Below are positions 13,701 to 27,908 of a DNA stretch of 64,000 bases, one piece after another. This DNA comes from Calliopsis andreniformis (lineage: Eukaryota; Arthropoda; Insecta; Hymenoptera; Andrenidae), in contig NW_027480565.1 of NCBI RefSeq assembly GCF_051401765.1, forward strand, positions 310,001 through 374,000, read 5' to 3'. A model generated the notes under the pieces. It did not search any database. It was not told the origin of the DNA and worked only from the letters and a program-made list of their open reading frames with translations. Every line of letters begins with the position of its first letter. Positions within the stretch are counted from its first letter, which is position 1. The position numbers and the translations under genes are program-made.

Positions 13701-16700
13701 AATCAAAATAACCATAATAATCATAATAATTATAATAATAACCATAATAAGCTTGGAAATAATCATAATAAGCATTAGACTAGCCATAATAATCATAATA
13801 ATCATAATAACTACAATAATCATAATAGTCATAATAATAACCACAATAAACTTGGAAATAATCATAACAATCACTATAATAGCAATAACAACCATAAAAA
13901 TCATAATAGCCATAATAATTTGAATCTTGATCATAACAATCATACTAACAACCATAATAATCATAGTAATCATCATAATAACTACAACAATCATAAGAGT
14001 CCTAATAATAAACAGAATAATCATGGAAATAACCTTAATAATCATTATTATAGATATAATAGTCATAATAATCGCAATAACCATAATGATCTTAATGATG
14101 ATCATGATATACATCATAATTATACCAAGATCCATAATAATCATAGTAACCATAATAATAAACGTAATAAGTTTTGAAATAATCATAATAACCGTTATAC
14201 TTGCCATAGTAACCATAATAATCATAATAACCATAATAATCATAATAATTATAATAATAACCATAGTAAGCTTGGAAATAATCATAATAAGCATTATACT
14301 AGCCATAATAATCATAATAATCATAATAAATATAATAGTCATAATAGTCATAATAATTACCATAATAAACTTGGAAATAATCATATTCATCATTATAATA
14401 GCAATAATAACCATAAAAATCATAATAGCCATAATAATCTGAATGTTGATCATAATAATCATACTAACAGCCATAATAATCATAGTGATCATCATAATAA
14501 CTACAATCATCATAATAATCGTAATTATAATGTTAAAAATCATAGCAATAATCACAATAATCATAGTAACCATAATAATCTTAATGACGATCATAATATC
14601 CATGATAATTATACCAAGACCCGTAATAATCATAATAATCATAATAATAACCATAATAGGTTCGGAAATAATCATAATATACTTTATACTAGCCATAACA
14701 ACCATAATAGTCATAATAGCCATAATAATCATAATTGTCGTAATAATAACCATAATGAACTTGGAAATAATCGTAATAATCATTATAATAGCCATAATAG
14801 CCATAAAAATCACAATAGACATAATAATCAGAATGGTGGTCATAATAATCATACTAACAACCATAATGATCATAGTAATCATCATAATAAACAGAATAGT
14901 CATGGAAATAATCTTAATAATCATTATGATTAACGTAATAACCATAATCATCGTAATAACCATAATGATCTTAATGATGACGTTAATATTCATCATAATT
15001 ATACTAAGATATATAATAATCAGAGTAATCATAATAATAAACATAATAGGCCTTGCAATAATCATAATAACGTTTATACTAGCCATAATAACCATAATAA
15101 TCATAATAACTAGAATAATCATAATAGTCATAATAATCGGAATAACCATAATGATCTTAATGATGGCCATGATATTCATCATAATTATACCAAGATCCAT
15201 AATAATCATAGTAACCATAATAATAAACATAATAAGCTTTGAAATAATCATAATAACCGTTATACTTGCCATAGTAACCATAATAATCAAAATAACCATA
15301 ATAATCATAATAATTATAATAATAACCATAATAAGCTTGGAAATAATCATAATAAGCATTAGACTAGCCATAATAATCATAATAATCATAATAACTACAA
15401 TAATCATAATAGTCATAATAATAACCACAATAAACTTGGAAATAATCATAACAATCACTATAATAGCAATAATAACCATAAAAATCATAATAGCCATAAT
15501 AATTTGAATCTTGATCATAACAATCATACTAACAACCATAATAATCATAGTAATCATCATAATAACTACAACAATCATAAGAGTCCTAATAATAAACAGA
15601 ATAATCATGGAAATAACCTTAATAATCATTATTATAGATATAATAGTCATAATAATCGCAATAACCATAATGATCTTAATGATGATCATGATATACATCA
15701 TAATTATACCAAGATCCATAATAATCATAGTAACCATAATAATAAACGTAATAAGTTTTGAAATAATCATAATAACCGTTATACTTGCCATAGTAACCAT
15801 AATAATCATAATAACCATAATAATCATAATAATTATAATAATAACCATAGTAAGCTTGGAAATAATCATAATAAGCATTATACTAGCCATAATAATCATA
15901 ATAATCATAATAAATATAATAGTCATAATAGTCATAATAATTACCATAATAAACTTGGAAATAATCATATTCATCATTATAATAGCAATAATAACCATAA
16001 AAATCATAATAGCCATAATAATCTGAATGTTGATCATAATAATCATACTAACAGCCATAATAATCATAGTGATCATCATAATAACTACAATCATCATAAT
16101 AATCGTAATTATAATGTTAAAAATCATAGCAATAATCACAATAATCATAGTAACCATAATAATCTTAATGACGATCATAATATCCATGATAATTATACCA
16201 AGACCCGTAATAATCATAATAATCATAATAATAACCATAATAGGTTCGGAAATAATCATAATATACTTTATACTAGCCATAACAACCATAATAGTCATAA
16301 TAGCCATAATAATCATAATTGTCGTAATAATAACCATAATGAACTTGGAAATAATCGTAATAATCATTATAATAGCCATAATAGCCATAAAAATCACAAT
16401 AGACATAATAATCAGAATGGTGGTCATAATAATCATACTAACAACCATAATGATCATAGTAATCATCATAATAAACAGAATAGTCATGGAAATAATCTTA
16501 ATAATCATTATGATTAACGTAATAACCATAATCATCGTAATAACCATAATGATCTTAATGATGACGTTAATATTCATCATAATTATACTAAGATATATAA
16601 TAATCAGAGTAATCATAATAATAAACATAATAGGTTTTGCAATAATCATAATAACGTTTATACTAGAAATAATAACCATAATAATCATAATAACTAGAAT

Positions 16701-17088
16701 AATCATAATAGCCATAATAATCGGAATAACCATAATGATCTTAATGATGACCATGATATTCATCATAATTATACCAAGATCCATAATAATCATAGTAACC
16801 ATAATAATAAACATAATAAGCTTTGAAATAATCATAATAACCGTTATACTTGCCATAGTAACCATAATAATCAAAATAACCATAATAATCATAATAATTA
16901 TAATAATAACCATAATAAGCTTGGAAATAATCATAATAAGCATTAGACTAGCCATAATAATCATAATAATCATAATAACTACAATAATCATAATAGTCAT
17001 ATTAATAACCACAATAAACTTGGAAATAATCATAACAATCACTATAATAGCAATAATAACCATAAAAATCATAATAGCCATAATAATT
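10753..17088 (+). repeat. Four tandem copies of a 1584-bp higher-order repeat (C-A-B)
   Basis: Copies start at 10753, 12337, 13921 and 15505 and the fifth C marker is at 17089, giving exactly 1584 bp each time. Each copy is C (519 bp), A (390 bp) and B (675 bp). Copies 3 and 4 are nearly identical: the 171-codon + strand frames at 13927 and 15511 translate identically. Copy 1 is the most diverged. The B marker is TGAAT in copy 1 but AGAAT in copies 2-4, a derived change that supports spread from one copy. This is the clearest recent tandem amplification in the window. Confidence 0.95.
12337..13920 (+). repeat. Reference 1584-bp unit with its internal 99-bp ladder
   Basis: Within this copy the AAGCTTGGAAAT-like boxes fall at 12587, 12686, 12785, 13076, 13175, 13466, 13652, 13751 and 13850, and the next copy's first box is at 14171. 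Successive distances are 99, 99, 291, 99, 291, 186, 99, 99 and 321, which sum to 1584. The recurring 99 is the subunit (11 nonamers, 33 codons). The 99-bp step also explains module length classes that differ by 99 bp: 390 against 489 and 588, and 420 against 519. Confidence 0.9.
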
Positions 17089-17507
17089 TGAATCTTGTTC
17101 ATAACAATCATACTAACAACCATAATAATCATAGTAATCATCATAATAACTACAACAATCATAAGAGTCCTAATAATAAACAGAATAATCATGGAAATAA
17201 CCTTAATAATCGTTATTATAGATATAATAGTCATAATAATCGCAATAACCATAATGATCTTAATGATGATCATGATATTCATCATAATTTTACCAAGATC
17301 CAAAATAATCATAGTAAACATAATAATAACCATAATAAGCTTGGAAATAATCATAATAACCATTATACTAGCCATAATATCCATAACAATCATAATAACT
17401 CGAATAATCATAATAGTCATTATAATAACCATAATAAACTAGGAAAGATTCATAATAATAATTATAATAGCATTAATAACAATAAAAACCAAATAGCCAT
17501 AATAATT
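17089..17507 (+). repeat. Shortened C module (419 bp) joined to D
   Basis: This C module is 419 bp instead of 519 bp and ends in an ACTAGGAAAGATTC box plus a run-in that has lost one base (AATAAAAACCAAATAG near 17481; other D run-ins have AATAAAGATCCAAATAG). The same 419-bp C joined to D recurs at 29208-29626, 45921-46339 and 61341-61759, so it is a copied junction rather than four independent events. Here it joins the 1584-bp array to the second copy of the D-rich block. Confidence 0.85.
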
Positions 17508-20500
17508 TGAATTTTCATCATTATAATCATACTAACAACCATTATAATCATAGTAATCGTCATAATAACTACATTCATCAAAATAATCATAGTAATAATT
17601 ATACTAACTATAATAATTATAACAGTCGTAATAATAAACAGAATAATCATGGAAATAATCTTAATAATCATTATTATAGCCATAACAACCCTAATAATCA
17701 TAGTAGCCGTAATAATCTTAATGATGATCATAATATCCATCATAATTATACCAAGATCCGCAATAATCATAATAATCATAAGAATAAGCATAATAGGCTT
17801 GGAAATAATCATAATAAACATTATACTAGCCATAACAACCATAATAGTCATAATAGCCATAATAATCATAATAGTCGTAATAATAACCATAATGGACTTG
17901 GACATAATAGTAATAATCATTATAATAGCCATAATAGCCATAAAATCACAAGAGCCATAATAATCTGAATGGCGATCACAATAATCATACTAACAACCAT
18001 AATGATCATAGTAATCATCATAATAAACAGAATTGTCGTGTAAATAAACTTAATAATCATCATTATAGACATAATAGCCATAATTATCGTGATAACCATA
18101 ATGATGTTAATGATGACCATAATATTCATCATAATTATACTAAGACATATAATAATCAGAGTAATCCTAGTAATAACCATAATAAGCTTGGAAATAATCA
18201 TAATAACCATTATACTAGCCATAATAACCATAACAATCATAATAACTAGAATAATCATAATAGTCATAATAATAACCATAATAAACTAGGAAAGAGTCAT
18301 AATAATCATTATAATTGCATTCTTAACCATAAAAATCCAAATCGCCGTAATATTTTGAATTTTCATCATAATAATCATACTAACAACCATTATAATCATA
18401 GTAATCGTCATAATAACTACATTTATCATAATAATCATAGTAATAATTATACTAACTATAATAATCATAACATTCGTAATAATAAACAGAATAATCATGG
18501 AAATAATCTTAATAATCATTATTGTAGCCATAATAACCCTGATAATCATAATAGCCGTAATAATCTTAATGATGATCATAATACCCATCATAATTATACC
18601 AAGATCCGTAATAATCATAATAATCATAATAATGACCATAATAGGCTTGGAAATAATCATAATAAACATTATACTAGCCATAACAACCATAATAGTCATA
18701 ATAGCCGTAATAATCATAATAGTCGTAATAATAACCATAATGGACTTGGAAATAATCGTAATAATCATTATAATAGCCATAATAGCCATAAAATCACAAT
18801 AGCCATAATAATCTGAATGGCGATCACAATAATCATACTAACAACCATAATGATCATAGTAATCTTCATAATAAACAGAATAGTCGTGTAAATAAACTTA
18901 ATAATCATCATTATAGACATAATAGTCATAATTATCGTAATAACCATAATGGTGTTAATGATGACCATAATATTCATCATAATTATACTAAGACATATAA
19001 TAATCAGAGTAATCATAATAATAAACATAATAAGCTTTGAAATAATCATAATAACCGTTATACTAGCCATAGTAACCATAATAATCATAATAATTATAAT
19101 AATAACCATAATAAGCTTGGAAATAATCATAATAACCATTATACTAGCCATAATAACCATAACAATCATAATAACTAGAATAATCATAATAGTCATAATA
19201 ATAACCATAATAAACTAGGAAAGATTCATAATAATCGTTATAATTGCATTCTTAACCATAAAAATCCAAATAGCCGTAATAATTTGAATTTTCGTCATAA
19301 TAATCATACTAACAACCATAATAATCACAGCAATCATCATAATAACTACAATAATCATAATAATCATAATTATAATCTTAATAGTGACAGCTATGACCAC
19401 AATAATAATAATAATCGTAGTAATAATTATACTAACTATAATAATCATAACAGTCGTAATAATAATCAGAATAATCATGGATATAATCATAATAATCATT
19501 ATTATAGCCATAATATTCCCAATAATCATAGTAGCCGTAATAACCTGAATGGTGATCATAATAATCATACTAACAACGCTAATAATCATAGTAATCATCA
19601 TAATAACTACAATAATCGTAATAACCATAATTATAAGCTTAATAATCATAGCAATAATAACAATAATCTTAATAACCATACCAATCTTAATGATGAACGT
19701 AATAATCATCATAATTGTACCAACATCCATAATAATCATAATAATTATAATAATAACCATAATAAGCTTGGAAATAATCATAATAACCATTATACTAGCC
19801 ATAATAACCATAACAATCATAATAACTAGAATAATCATAATAGTCATAATAATAACCATAATAAACTAGGAAAGAGTCATAATAATCATTATAATTGCAT
19901 TCTTAACCATAAAAATCCAAATCGCCGTAATAATTTGAATTTTCATCATAATAATCATACTAACAACCATTATAATCATAGTAATCGTCATAATAACTAC
20001 ATTAATCATGATAATCATAGTAATAATTATACTAACTATAATAATCATAACAGTCGTAATAATAAACGGAATAATCATGGAAATAATCTTAATAATCATG
20101 ATTATAGCCATGATAACCCTCATAATCATAGTAGCCGTAATAATCTTAATGATGAGCATAATATCCATCATAATTATACCAAGACCCGGAATAATCATAA
20201 TAATAACCATAATAGGCTTGGAAATAATCATAATAAACATTATACTAGCCATAACAACCATAATAGTCATAATAGCCGTAATAATCATAATAGTCGTAAT
20301 AATAACCATAATGGACTTGGAAATAATCGTAATAATCATTATAATAGCCATAATAGCCATAAAATCACAGTAACCGTAATAACCGGAATGGTGATCAGAA
20401 TAGTCATACTAATAACCATAATGATCATAGTAATCATCATAATAAACAGAATAGTCGTGTAAATAAACTTAATAATCATTATTATAGACATAATAGCCAT

Positions 20501-20774
20501 AATAATCGTAATAACCATAATGATCTTAATGATGACCATAATATTCATCATAATTATACTAAGACGTATAATAATCAGAGTAATCATAATAATAAACATA
20601 ATAAGCTTTGAAATAATCATAATAACCTTTATACTAGCCATAATACCCATAATAATCACAATAACTAGAATAATCATAATAGTCATAATAATAGCCATAA
20701 TAAACTTGGAAATAATCATAATAATCACTATAATAGCAATAATAACCATAAAAATCATAAGAGCCATAATAATT
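17508..20774 (+). repeat. Second copy of the D-B block, near 11.4 kb offset
   Basis: Markers at 17508 (D), 17966 (B), 18356 (D), 18814 (B), 19285 (D variant), 19546 (B-like), 19936 (D), 20385 (B, CGGAAT) and 20775 (C) repeat the order found from 6137 to 9386. The + strand frame at 19935-20462 translates identically to the one at 8546-9073, including the 9-bp deletion. The tandem D-B-C at 9905 has no second partner here. The block therefore sits on both sides of the 1584-bp array. Confidence 0.88.
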
Positions 20775-21293
20775 TGAATCTTGATCATAATAATCATACT
20801 AACAACCATAATAATCAAAGTAATCATCATAATAACTACAACAATCATAAGAGTCCTAATAATAAACAGAATAATCATGGAAATAAACTTAATAACCATT
20901 ATTATAGATATAATAGCCATAATAATCGCAATAACCATAATGATCTTAATGATGATCATGATATTCATCATAATTATACCAAGACATTTAATAATCATAG
21001 TAACCACAATAATAAACATAATAAGCTTTGAAATAATCATAATAACCGTTATACTAGCCATAGTAACCATAATAATCATAATAACCATAATAATCATAAT
21101 AATTATAATAATAACCATAATAAGCTTGGAAATAATCATAATAAGCATTATACTAGCCATAATAATCATAATAATCATAATAAATATAATAGTCATAATA
21201 GTCATAATAATAACCGTAATAAACTTGGAAATAATCATATTCATCATTATAATAGCAATAATAACCATAAAAATCATAATAGCCATAATAATC
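20775..21293 (+). repeat. C module matching the first C of the 1584-bp array
   Basis: This 519-bp module lies 10022 bp after the C at 10753 and shares its private variants, including ACCAAGACATTTAATAATC near 20980 and AAATAAACTTAATAACC near 20880. Its 85-codon N/H frame translates identically to that at 10752-11009. It links the D-rich copy on the left to the 879-bp array on the right, where the upstream copy is linked to the 1584-bp array. Confidence 0.88.
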
Positions 21294-23930
21294 TGAATGT
21301 TGATCATAATAATCATACTAGCAGCCATAATAAGCATAGTGATCATCATAATAGCTACAATAATCATAATAATCGTAATTGTAATGTTAAAAATCATAGC
21401 AATAGTCACAATAATCATAGTGACCATAATAATCTTAATGACGATCATAATATCCATGATAATTATACCAAGACCCGTAATAATCATAATAATCATATTA
21501 ATAACCATAATAGGTTCGGAAATAATCATAGTACACATTATACTACCCATAACAACTATAATAGTCATAATAGACATAATAATCATAATAGTCGTAATAA
21601 TAACAATACTGAACATGGAAATAATCGTAATAATCATTATAATAGCCATAATAGCCATAAAAATCACAATAGCCATAGTAATCTGAATGGTGGTCATAAT
21701 AATCATACTAACAACCATAATGATCATAGTAATCAACATAATAAACAGAATAGTCATGCAAATAATCTTAATAATCATTATGGTTAACGTAATAACCGTA
21801 ATCATCGTAATAACCATAATGATCTTAATGATGACGTTAATATTCCTTATAATTATACTAAGACATATAATAATCAGAGTAATCATAATAATAAACATAA
21901 TAAGCTTTGAAATAATCATAATAACCGTTATACTAGCCATAGGAACCATAATAATCATAATAACCATAATAATCATAATAATTATAATATTAACCGTAAT
22001 AAAATTGGAAATAATCATAATAAGCATTATACTCGCCATAATAGTCATAATAATCATAATAACTGTAATGATCATAATAGTCATAATAATAACCGAAATA
22101 AACTTGGAAATAATCATATTTATCATTATAATAGCAATAATAACCGTAAAAATCATAATAGCCATATTAATCTGAATGTTGATCATAATAATCATACTAA
22201 CAACCATAATAACCATAGTGATCATCATAATAACTACAGTAATCATAATAAACGTAATTGTAATGTTAATAAGCATAGCAATAATCACAATAGTCATAGT
22301 AACCATAATAATCTTAATGATGATCATAATATCCATGATAATTATACCAAGATCCGTAATAATCATAATAATCATAATAATAACTATAATAGGTTCGGAA
22401 ATAATCATAGTACACATTATACTACCCATAACAACTATAATAGTCATAATAGACATAATAATCATAATAGTCGTAATAATAACAATACTGAACTTGGAAA
22501 TAATCGTAATAATCATTATAATAGCCATAATAGCGATAAAAATCACAATAGCCATAGTAATCTGAATGGTGGTCATAATAATCATACTAACAACCATAAT
22601 GATCAAAGTAATCATCATAATAAACAGAATAGTCATGCAAATAATCTTAATAATCATTATGATTAACGTAATAACCGTAATCATCGTAATAACCATAATG
22701 ATCTTAATGATGACGTTAATATTCATTATAATTATACTAAGACATATAATAATCAGAGTAATCATAATAATAAACATAATAAGCTTTGAAATAATCATAA
22801 TAACCTTTATACTAGCCATGGTAACCATAATAATCATAATAACCATAATAATCATAATAATTATAATAATAACCATAATAAGCTTGGAAATAATCATAAT
22901 AAGCATAATACTAGCCATAATAATCATAATAATCATAATAACAATAATAATCATAATAGTCATAATAATAACCATAATAAACTTGGAAATAATCATATTT
23001 ATCATTATAATAGCAATAATAACCGTAAAAATCATAATAGCCATATTAATCTGAATGTTGATCATAATAATCATACTAACAACCATAATAACCATAGTGA
23101 TCATCATAATAACTACAGTAATCATAATAAACGTAATTGTAATGTTAATAAGCATAGCAATAATCACAATAGTCATAGTAACCATAATAATCTTAATGAT
23201 GATCATAATATCCATGATAATTATACCAAGATCCGTAATAATCATAATAATCATAATAATAACTATAATAGGTTCGGAAATAATCATAGTACACATTATA
23301 CTACCCATAACAACTATAATAGTCATAATAGACATAATAATCATAATAGTCGTAATAATAACAATACTGAACTTGGAAATAATCGTAATAATCATTATAA
23401 TAGCCATAATAGCGATAAAAATCACAATAGCCATAGTAATCTGAATGGTGGTCATAATAATCATACTAACAACCATAATGATCAAAGTAATCATCATAAT
23501 AAACAGAATAGTCATGCAAATAATCTTAATAATCATTATGATTAACGTAATAACCGTAATCATCGTAATAACCATAATGATCTTAATGATGACGTTAATA
23601 TTCATTATAATTATACTAAGACATATAATAATCAGAGTAATCATAATAATAAACATAATAAGCTTTGAAATAATCATAATAACCTTTATACTAGCCATGG
23701 TAACCATAATAATCATAATAACCATAATAATCATAATAATTATAATAATAACCATAATAAGCTTGGAAATAATCATAATAAGCATAATACTAGCCATAAT
23801 AATCATAATAATCATAATAACAATAATAATCATAATAGTCATAATAATAACCATAATAAACTTGGAAATAATCATATTTATCATTATAATAGCAATTATA
23901 ACCATAAAAATCATAATAGCCATAATAATC
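21294..23930 (+). repeat. Three tandem copies of an 879-bp higher-order repeat (A-B)
   Basis: Copies start at 21294, 22173 and 23052, and the next module head is at 23931. Each is A (390 bp) plus B (489 bp). The A modules at 22173 and 23052 translate identically over 129 codons, and the two last B modules differ only at the far end. The unit equals the 1584-bp unit minus C (519 bp) and minus a 186-bp stretch of B, since 1584 - 519 - 186 = 879. It carries private variants such as AGTACACATTATACTACCC (near 21530, 22408 and 23287). The first copy is the most diverged. Confidence 0.93.
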
Positions 23931-24740
23931 TGAACGTTGATCATAATAATCATACTAACAACCATAATAATCATAGTGATCATCATAATAACTACAATAA
24001 TCATAATAATCGTAATTGTAATGTTAATAATCATAGCAATAATCACAATAATCAGAGTAACCATAATAATCTTAATTATGATCATAATATCCATGATAAT
24101 TATACCAAGACCCGTAGTAATCATAATAATCATAATAATAACCATAATAGGCATTAAAATAATCATAATAAACATTATACTAGCCATAACAACCATAATA
24201 GTAATAATAGCTTTAATAATCATAATAGTCATAATAATAACCATAATGAACTTGGATATAATCATAATAATCATTGTAATAGCCATTCTAACAATAAAAA
24301 TCATAATAGTCATAATAATCTGAATGGTGATCGTCATAATCATACTGACATCCATAATAATCATAGTAATCATCGTAATAATTACAATAATCAGGACAGT
24401 CGTAATAATAAGCGGAATAATCATGGAAATAATCTTAGTAATCATTATTATGGACATAATAATCATAATAATCGTAATAACCGTAATGATCTTAATGATG
24501 ATCATAATATTCGTCATAATTATACCAAGACTCATAATAATCATGGTAACCGTTATAATAAACATAATAAGCGTGGAAATAGTCATAATAACCTTTATAC
24601 TAGCCATAATAACCATAATAATCACAATAACTAGAATAATCATAATAGTCATAATAATAGTCATAATAAACTTGGAAATAATCATAATAATCACTATAAT
24701 AGCAATAATAACCATAAAAATCATAACAGCCATAATAATT
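23931..24740 (+). repeat. A2-B2 cassette, first of seven occurrences of B2
   Basis: A2 (TGAACGTTGATC head, 390 bp) is followed by B2 (420 bp, head TGAATGGTGATCGTC). Both carry variants absent from ordinary A and B, such as GGCATTAAAATAATC near 24150 and TAATAGCTTTAATAATC near 24206. A2 heads recur at 42786, 45111, 47705, 54445 and 60531; B2 heads recur at 43176, 45501, 48095, 54835, 60921 and 62468. The pair is absent before 23931. It moves as a unit and is always followed by a C module. Confidence 0.87.
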
Positions 24741-25778
24741 TGAATCTTGATCATAACAATCATACTAACAACCATAATAATCATAGTAATAATCATAATA
24801 ACTACAACAATCATAAGAGTCCTAATAATAAACAGAATAATCATGGAAATAAACGTAATAATCATTATTATAGATATAATAGTCATAATAATCGCAATAA
24901 CCATAATGATCTTAATGATGATTATGATATTCATCATAATTATACCAAGATCCATAATAATCATAGTGACCATAATAATAAACGTAATAAGCTTTGAAAT
25001 AATCATAATAACCGTTATACTTGCCATAGTAACCATAATAATCAAAATAACCATAATAATCATAATAATTATAATAATAACCATAATAAGCTTGGAAATA
25101 ATCATAATAAGCATTATACTAGCCATAATAATCATAATAATCATAATAACTACAATAATCATAATAGTCATAATAATTACCACAATAAACTTGGAAATAA
25201 TCATAACAATCACCATAATAGCAATAATAATCATAAAAATCATAATAGCCATAATAATTTGAATCTTGATCATAACAATCATACTAACAACCATAATAAT
25301 CATAGTAATCATCATAATAACTACAACAATCATAAGAGTCCTAATAATAAACAGATTAATCATGGAAATAACCTTAATAATCATTATTATAGATATAATA
25401 GTCATAATAATCGCAATAACCATAATGATCTTAATGATGATCATGATATACATCATAATTATACCAAGATCCATAATAATCATAGTAACCATAATAATAA
25501 ACGTAATAAGTTTTGAAATAATCATAATAACCGTTATACTTGCCATAGTAACCATAATAATCATAATAACAATAATAATCATAATAATTATAATAATAAC
25601 CATAATAAGCTTGGAAATAATCATAATAAGCATTATACTAGCCATAATAATCATAATAATCATAATAAATATAATAGTCATAATAGTCATAATAATAACC
25701 GTAATAAACTTGGAAATAATCATATTCATCATTATAATAGCAATAATAACCATAAAAATCATAATAGCCATAATAATC
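24741..25778 (+). repeat. Two C modules in direct tandem
   Basis: C heads at 24741 and 25260 are exactly 519 bp apart, and the next A head at 25779 is again 519 bp on. C is normally followed by A or D, so this direct C-C pair is an exception and suggests a one-module unequal exchange. The second C is closer to the C modules of the 1584-bp array (it shares GATATACATCATAATTATAC near 25445) than to its left neighbour. Confidence 0.87.
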
Positions 25779-27908
25779 TGAATGTTGATCATAATAATCA
25801 TACTAGCAGCCATAATAATCATAGTGATCATCATAATAGCTACAATAATCATAATAATCGTAATTGTAATGTTAAAAATCATAGCAATAGTCACAATAAT
25901 CATAGTGACCATAATAATCTTAATGACGATCATAATATCCATGATAATTATACCAAGACCCGTAATAATCATAATAATCATAATAATAACCATAATAGGT
26001 TCGGCAATAATCATAATATACTTTATACTAGCCATAACAACCATAATGGACATAATAGCCATAATAATCATAATAGTCGTAATAATAACCATAATGAACT
26101 TGGAAATAATCGTAATAATCATTATAATAGCCATAATAGCCATAAAAATCACAATAGACATAATAATCTGAATGGTGGTCATAATAATCGTACTAACAAC
26201 TATAATGATCATAGTAATCATCATAATAAACAGAATAGTCATGGAAATAGTCTTAATAATCATTATGATTAACGTAATAACCATAATCATCGTAATAACC
26301 ATAATGATCTTAATGATGACGTTAATATTCGTCATAATTATACTAAGACATATAATAATCAGAGTAATCATAATAACAAACATAATAGGCTTTGCAATAA
26401 TCATAATAACGTTTATACTAGCCATAATAACCATAATAATCATAATAACTAGAATAATCATAATAGTCATAATAATCGGAATAACCATAATGATCTTAAT
26501 GATGACCATGATATTCATCATAATTATACCAAGATCCATAATAATCATAGTAACCATAATAATAAACATAATAAGCTTTGAAATAATCATAATAGCCGTT
26601 ATACTTGCCATAGTAACCATAATAATCATAATAACCATAATAATCATAATAATTATAATAATAACCATAATAAGCTTGGAAATAATCATAATAAGCATTA
26701 GACTAGCCATAATAATCATAATAATCATAATAATTATAATAATCATAATAGTCATAATAATAACCATAATAAACTTGGAAATAATCATATTTATCATTAT
26801 AATAGCAATAATAACCATAAAAATCATAATAGCCATTAGAATCTGAATGTTGATCATAATAATCATACTAACAGCCATAATAATCATAGTGATCATCATA
26901 ATGACTACAATAATCGTAATAATCGTAACTGTAATGTTAATAAGCATAGCAATAATCACAATAATCATAGTAACCATAATAATCTTAATGATGATCATAA
27001 TATCCATGATAATTATACCAAGACCCGTAATAATCATAATAATAATAATAATAACCATAATAGGTTCGGAAATAATCATAATATACTTTATACTAGCCAT
27101 AACAACCATAATAGTCATAATAGCCATAATAATCATAATAGTCGTAATAATAACCATAATGAACTTGGAAATAATCGTAATAATCATTATAATAGCCATA
27201 ATAGCCATAAAAATCACAATAGCCATAATAATCTGAATGGTGGTCATAATAATCATACTAACAACCATAATGATCATAGTAATCATCATAATAAACAGAA
27301 TAGTCATGGAAATAGTCTTAATAATCATTATGATTAACGTAATAACCATAATCATCGTAATAACCATAATGATCTTAATGATGACGTTAATATTCGTCAT
27401 AATTATACTAAGACATATAATAATCAGAGTAATCATAATAACAAACATAATAGGCTTTGCAATAATCATAATAACGTTTATACTAGCCATAATAACCATA
27501 ATAATCATAATAACTAGAATAATCATAATAGTCATAATAATCGGAATAACCATAATGATCTTAATGATGGCCATGATATTCATCATAATTATACCAAGAT
27601 CCATAATAATCATAGTAACCATAATAATAAACATAATAAGCTTTGAAATAATCATAATAACCGTTGTACTTGCCATAGTAACCATAATAATCAAAATAAC
27701 CATAATAATCATAATAATTATAATAATAACCATAATAAGCTTGGAAATAATCATAATAAGCATTAGACTAGCCATAATAATCATAATAATCATAATAACT
27801 ACAATAATCATAATAGTCATAATAATAACCACAATAAACTTGGAAATAATCATAACAATCACTATAATAGCAATAATAACCATAAAAATCATAATAGCCA
27901 TAATAATT
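25779..27908 (+). repeat. Two A-B units of 1065 bp
   Basis: A heads at 25779 and 26844 and the C head at 27909 are each 1065 bp apart (390 bp A plus 675 bp B). This is the 1584-bp unit without its C module. B of each unit contains the 186-bp stretch with AATCGGAATAACCATAATG that is missing from the 879-bp array. The second A carries private variants (ATGACTACAATAATCGTAATA near 26902) that recur in the 5515-bp-distant copy at 32359. Confidence 0.87.

Noticed and set aside
10753..17088. CRISPR array
   Set aside because: Regular spacing exists, but there is no division into a short constant repeat and variable unique spacers; everything is one repeat family and no cas-like gene is present.
10317..17432. 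Giant - strand protein of 2371 residues (and 3070 residues at 20339-29551), rich in Ile and Met
   Set aside because: The frame is open because ATN codons are two changes from any stop. It has no domain, no sensible hydropathy pattern, no start or end signal, and its limits fall at repeat markers. Equivalent open frames exist in other phases of the same DNA.
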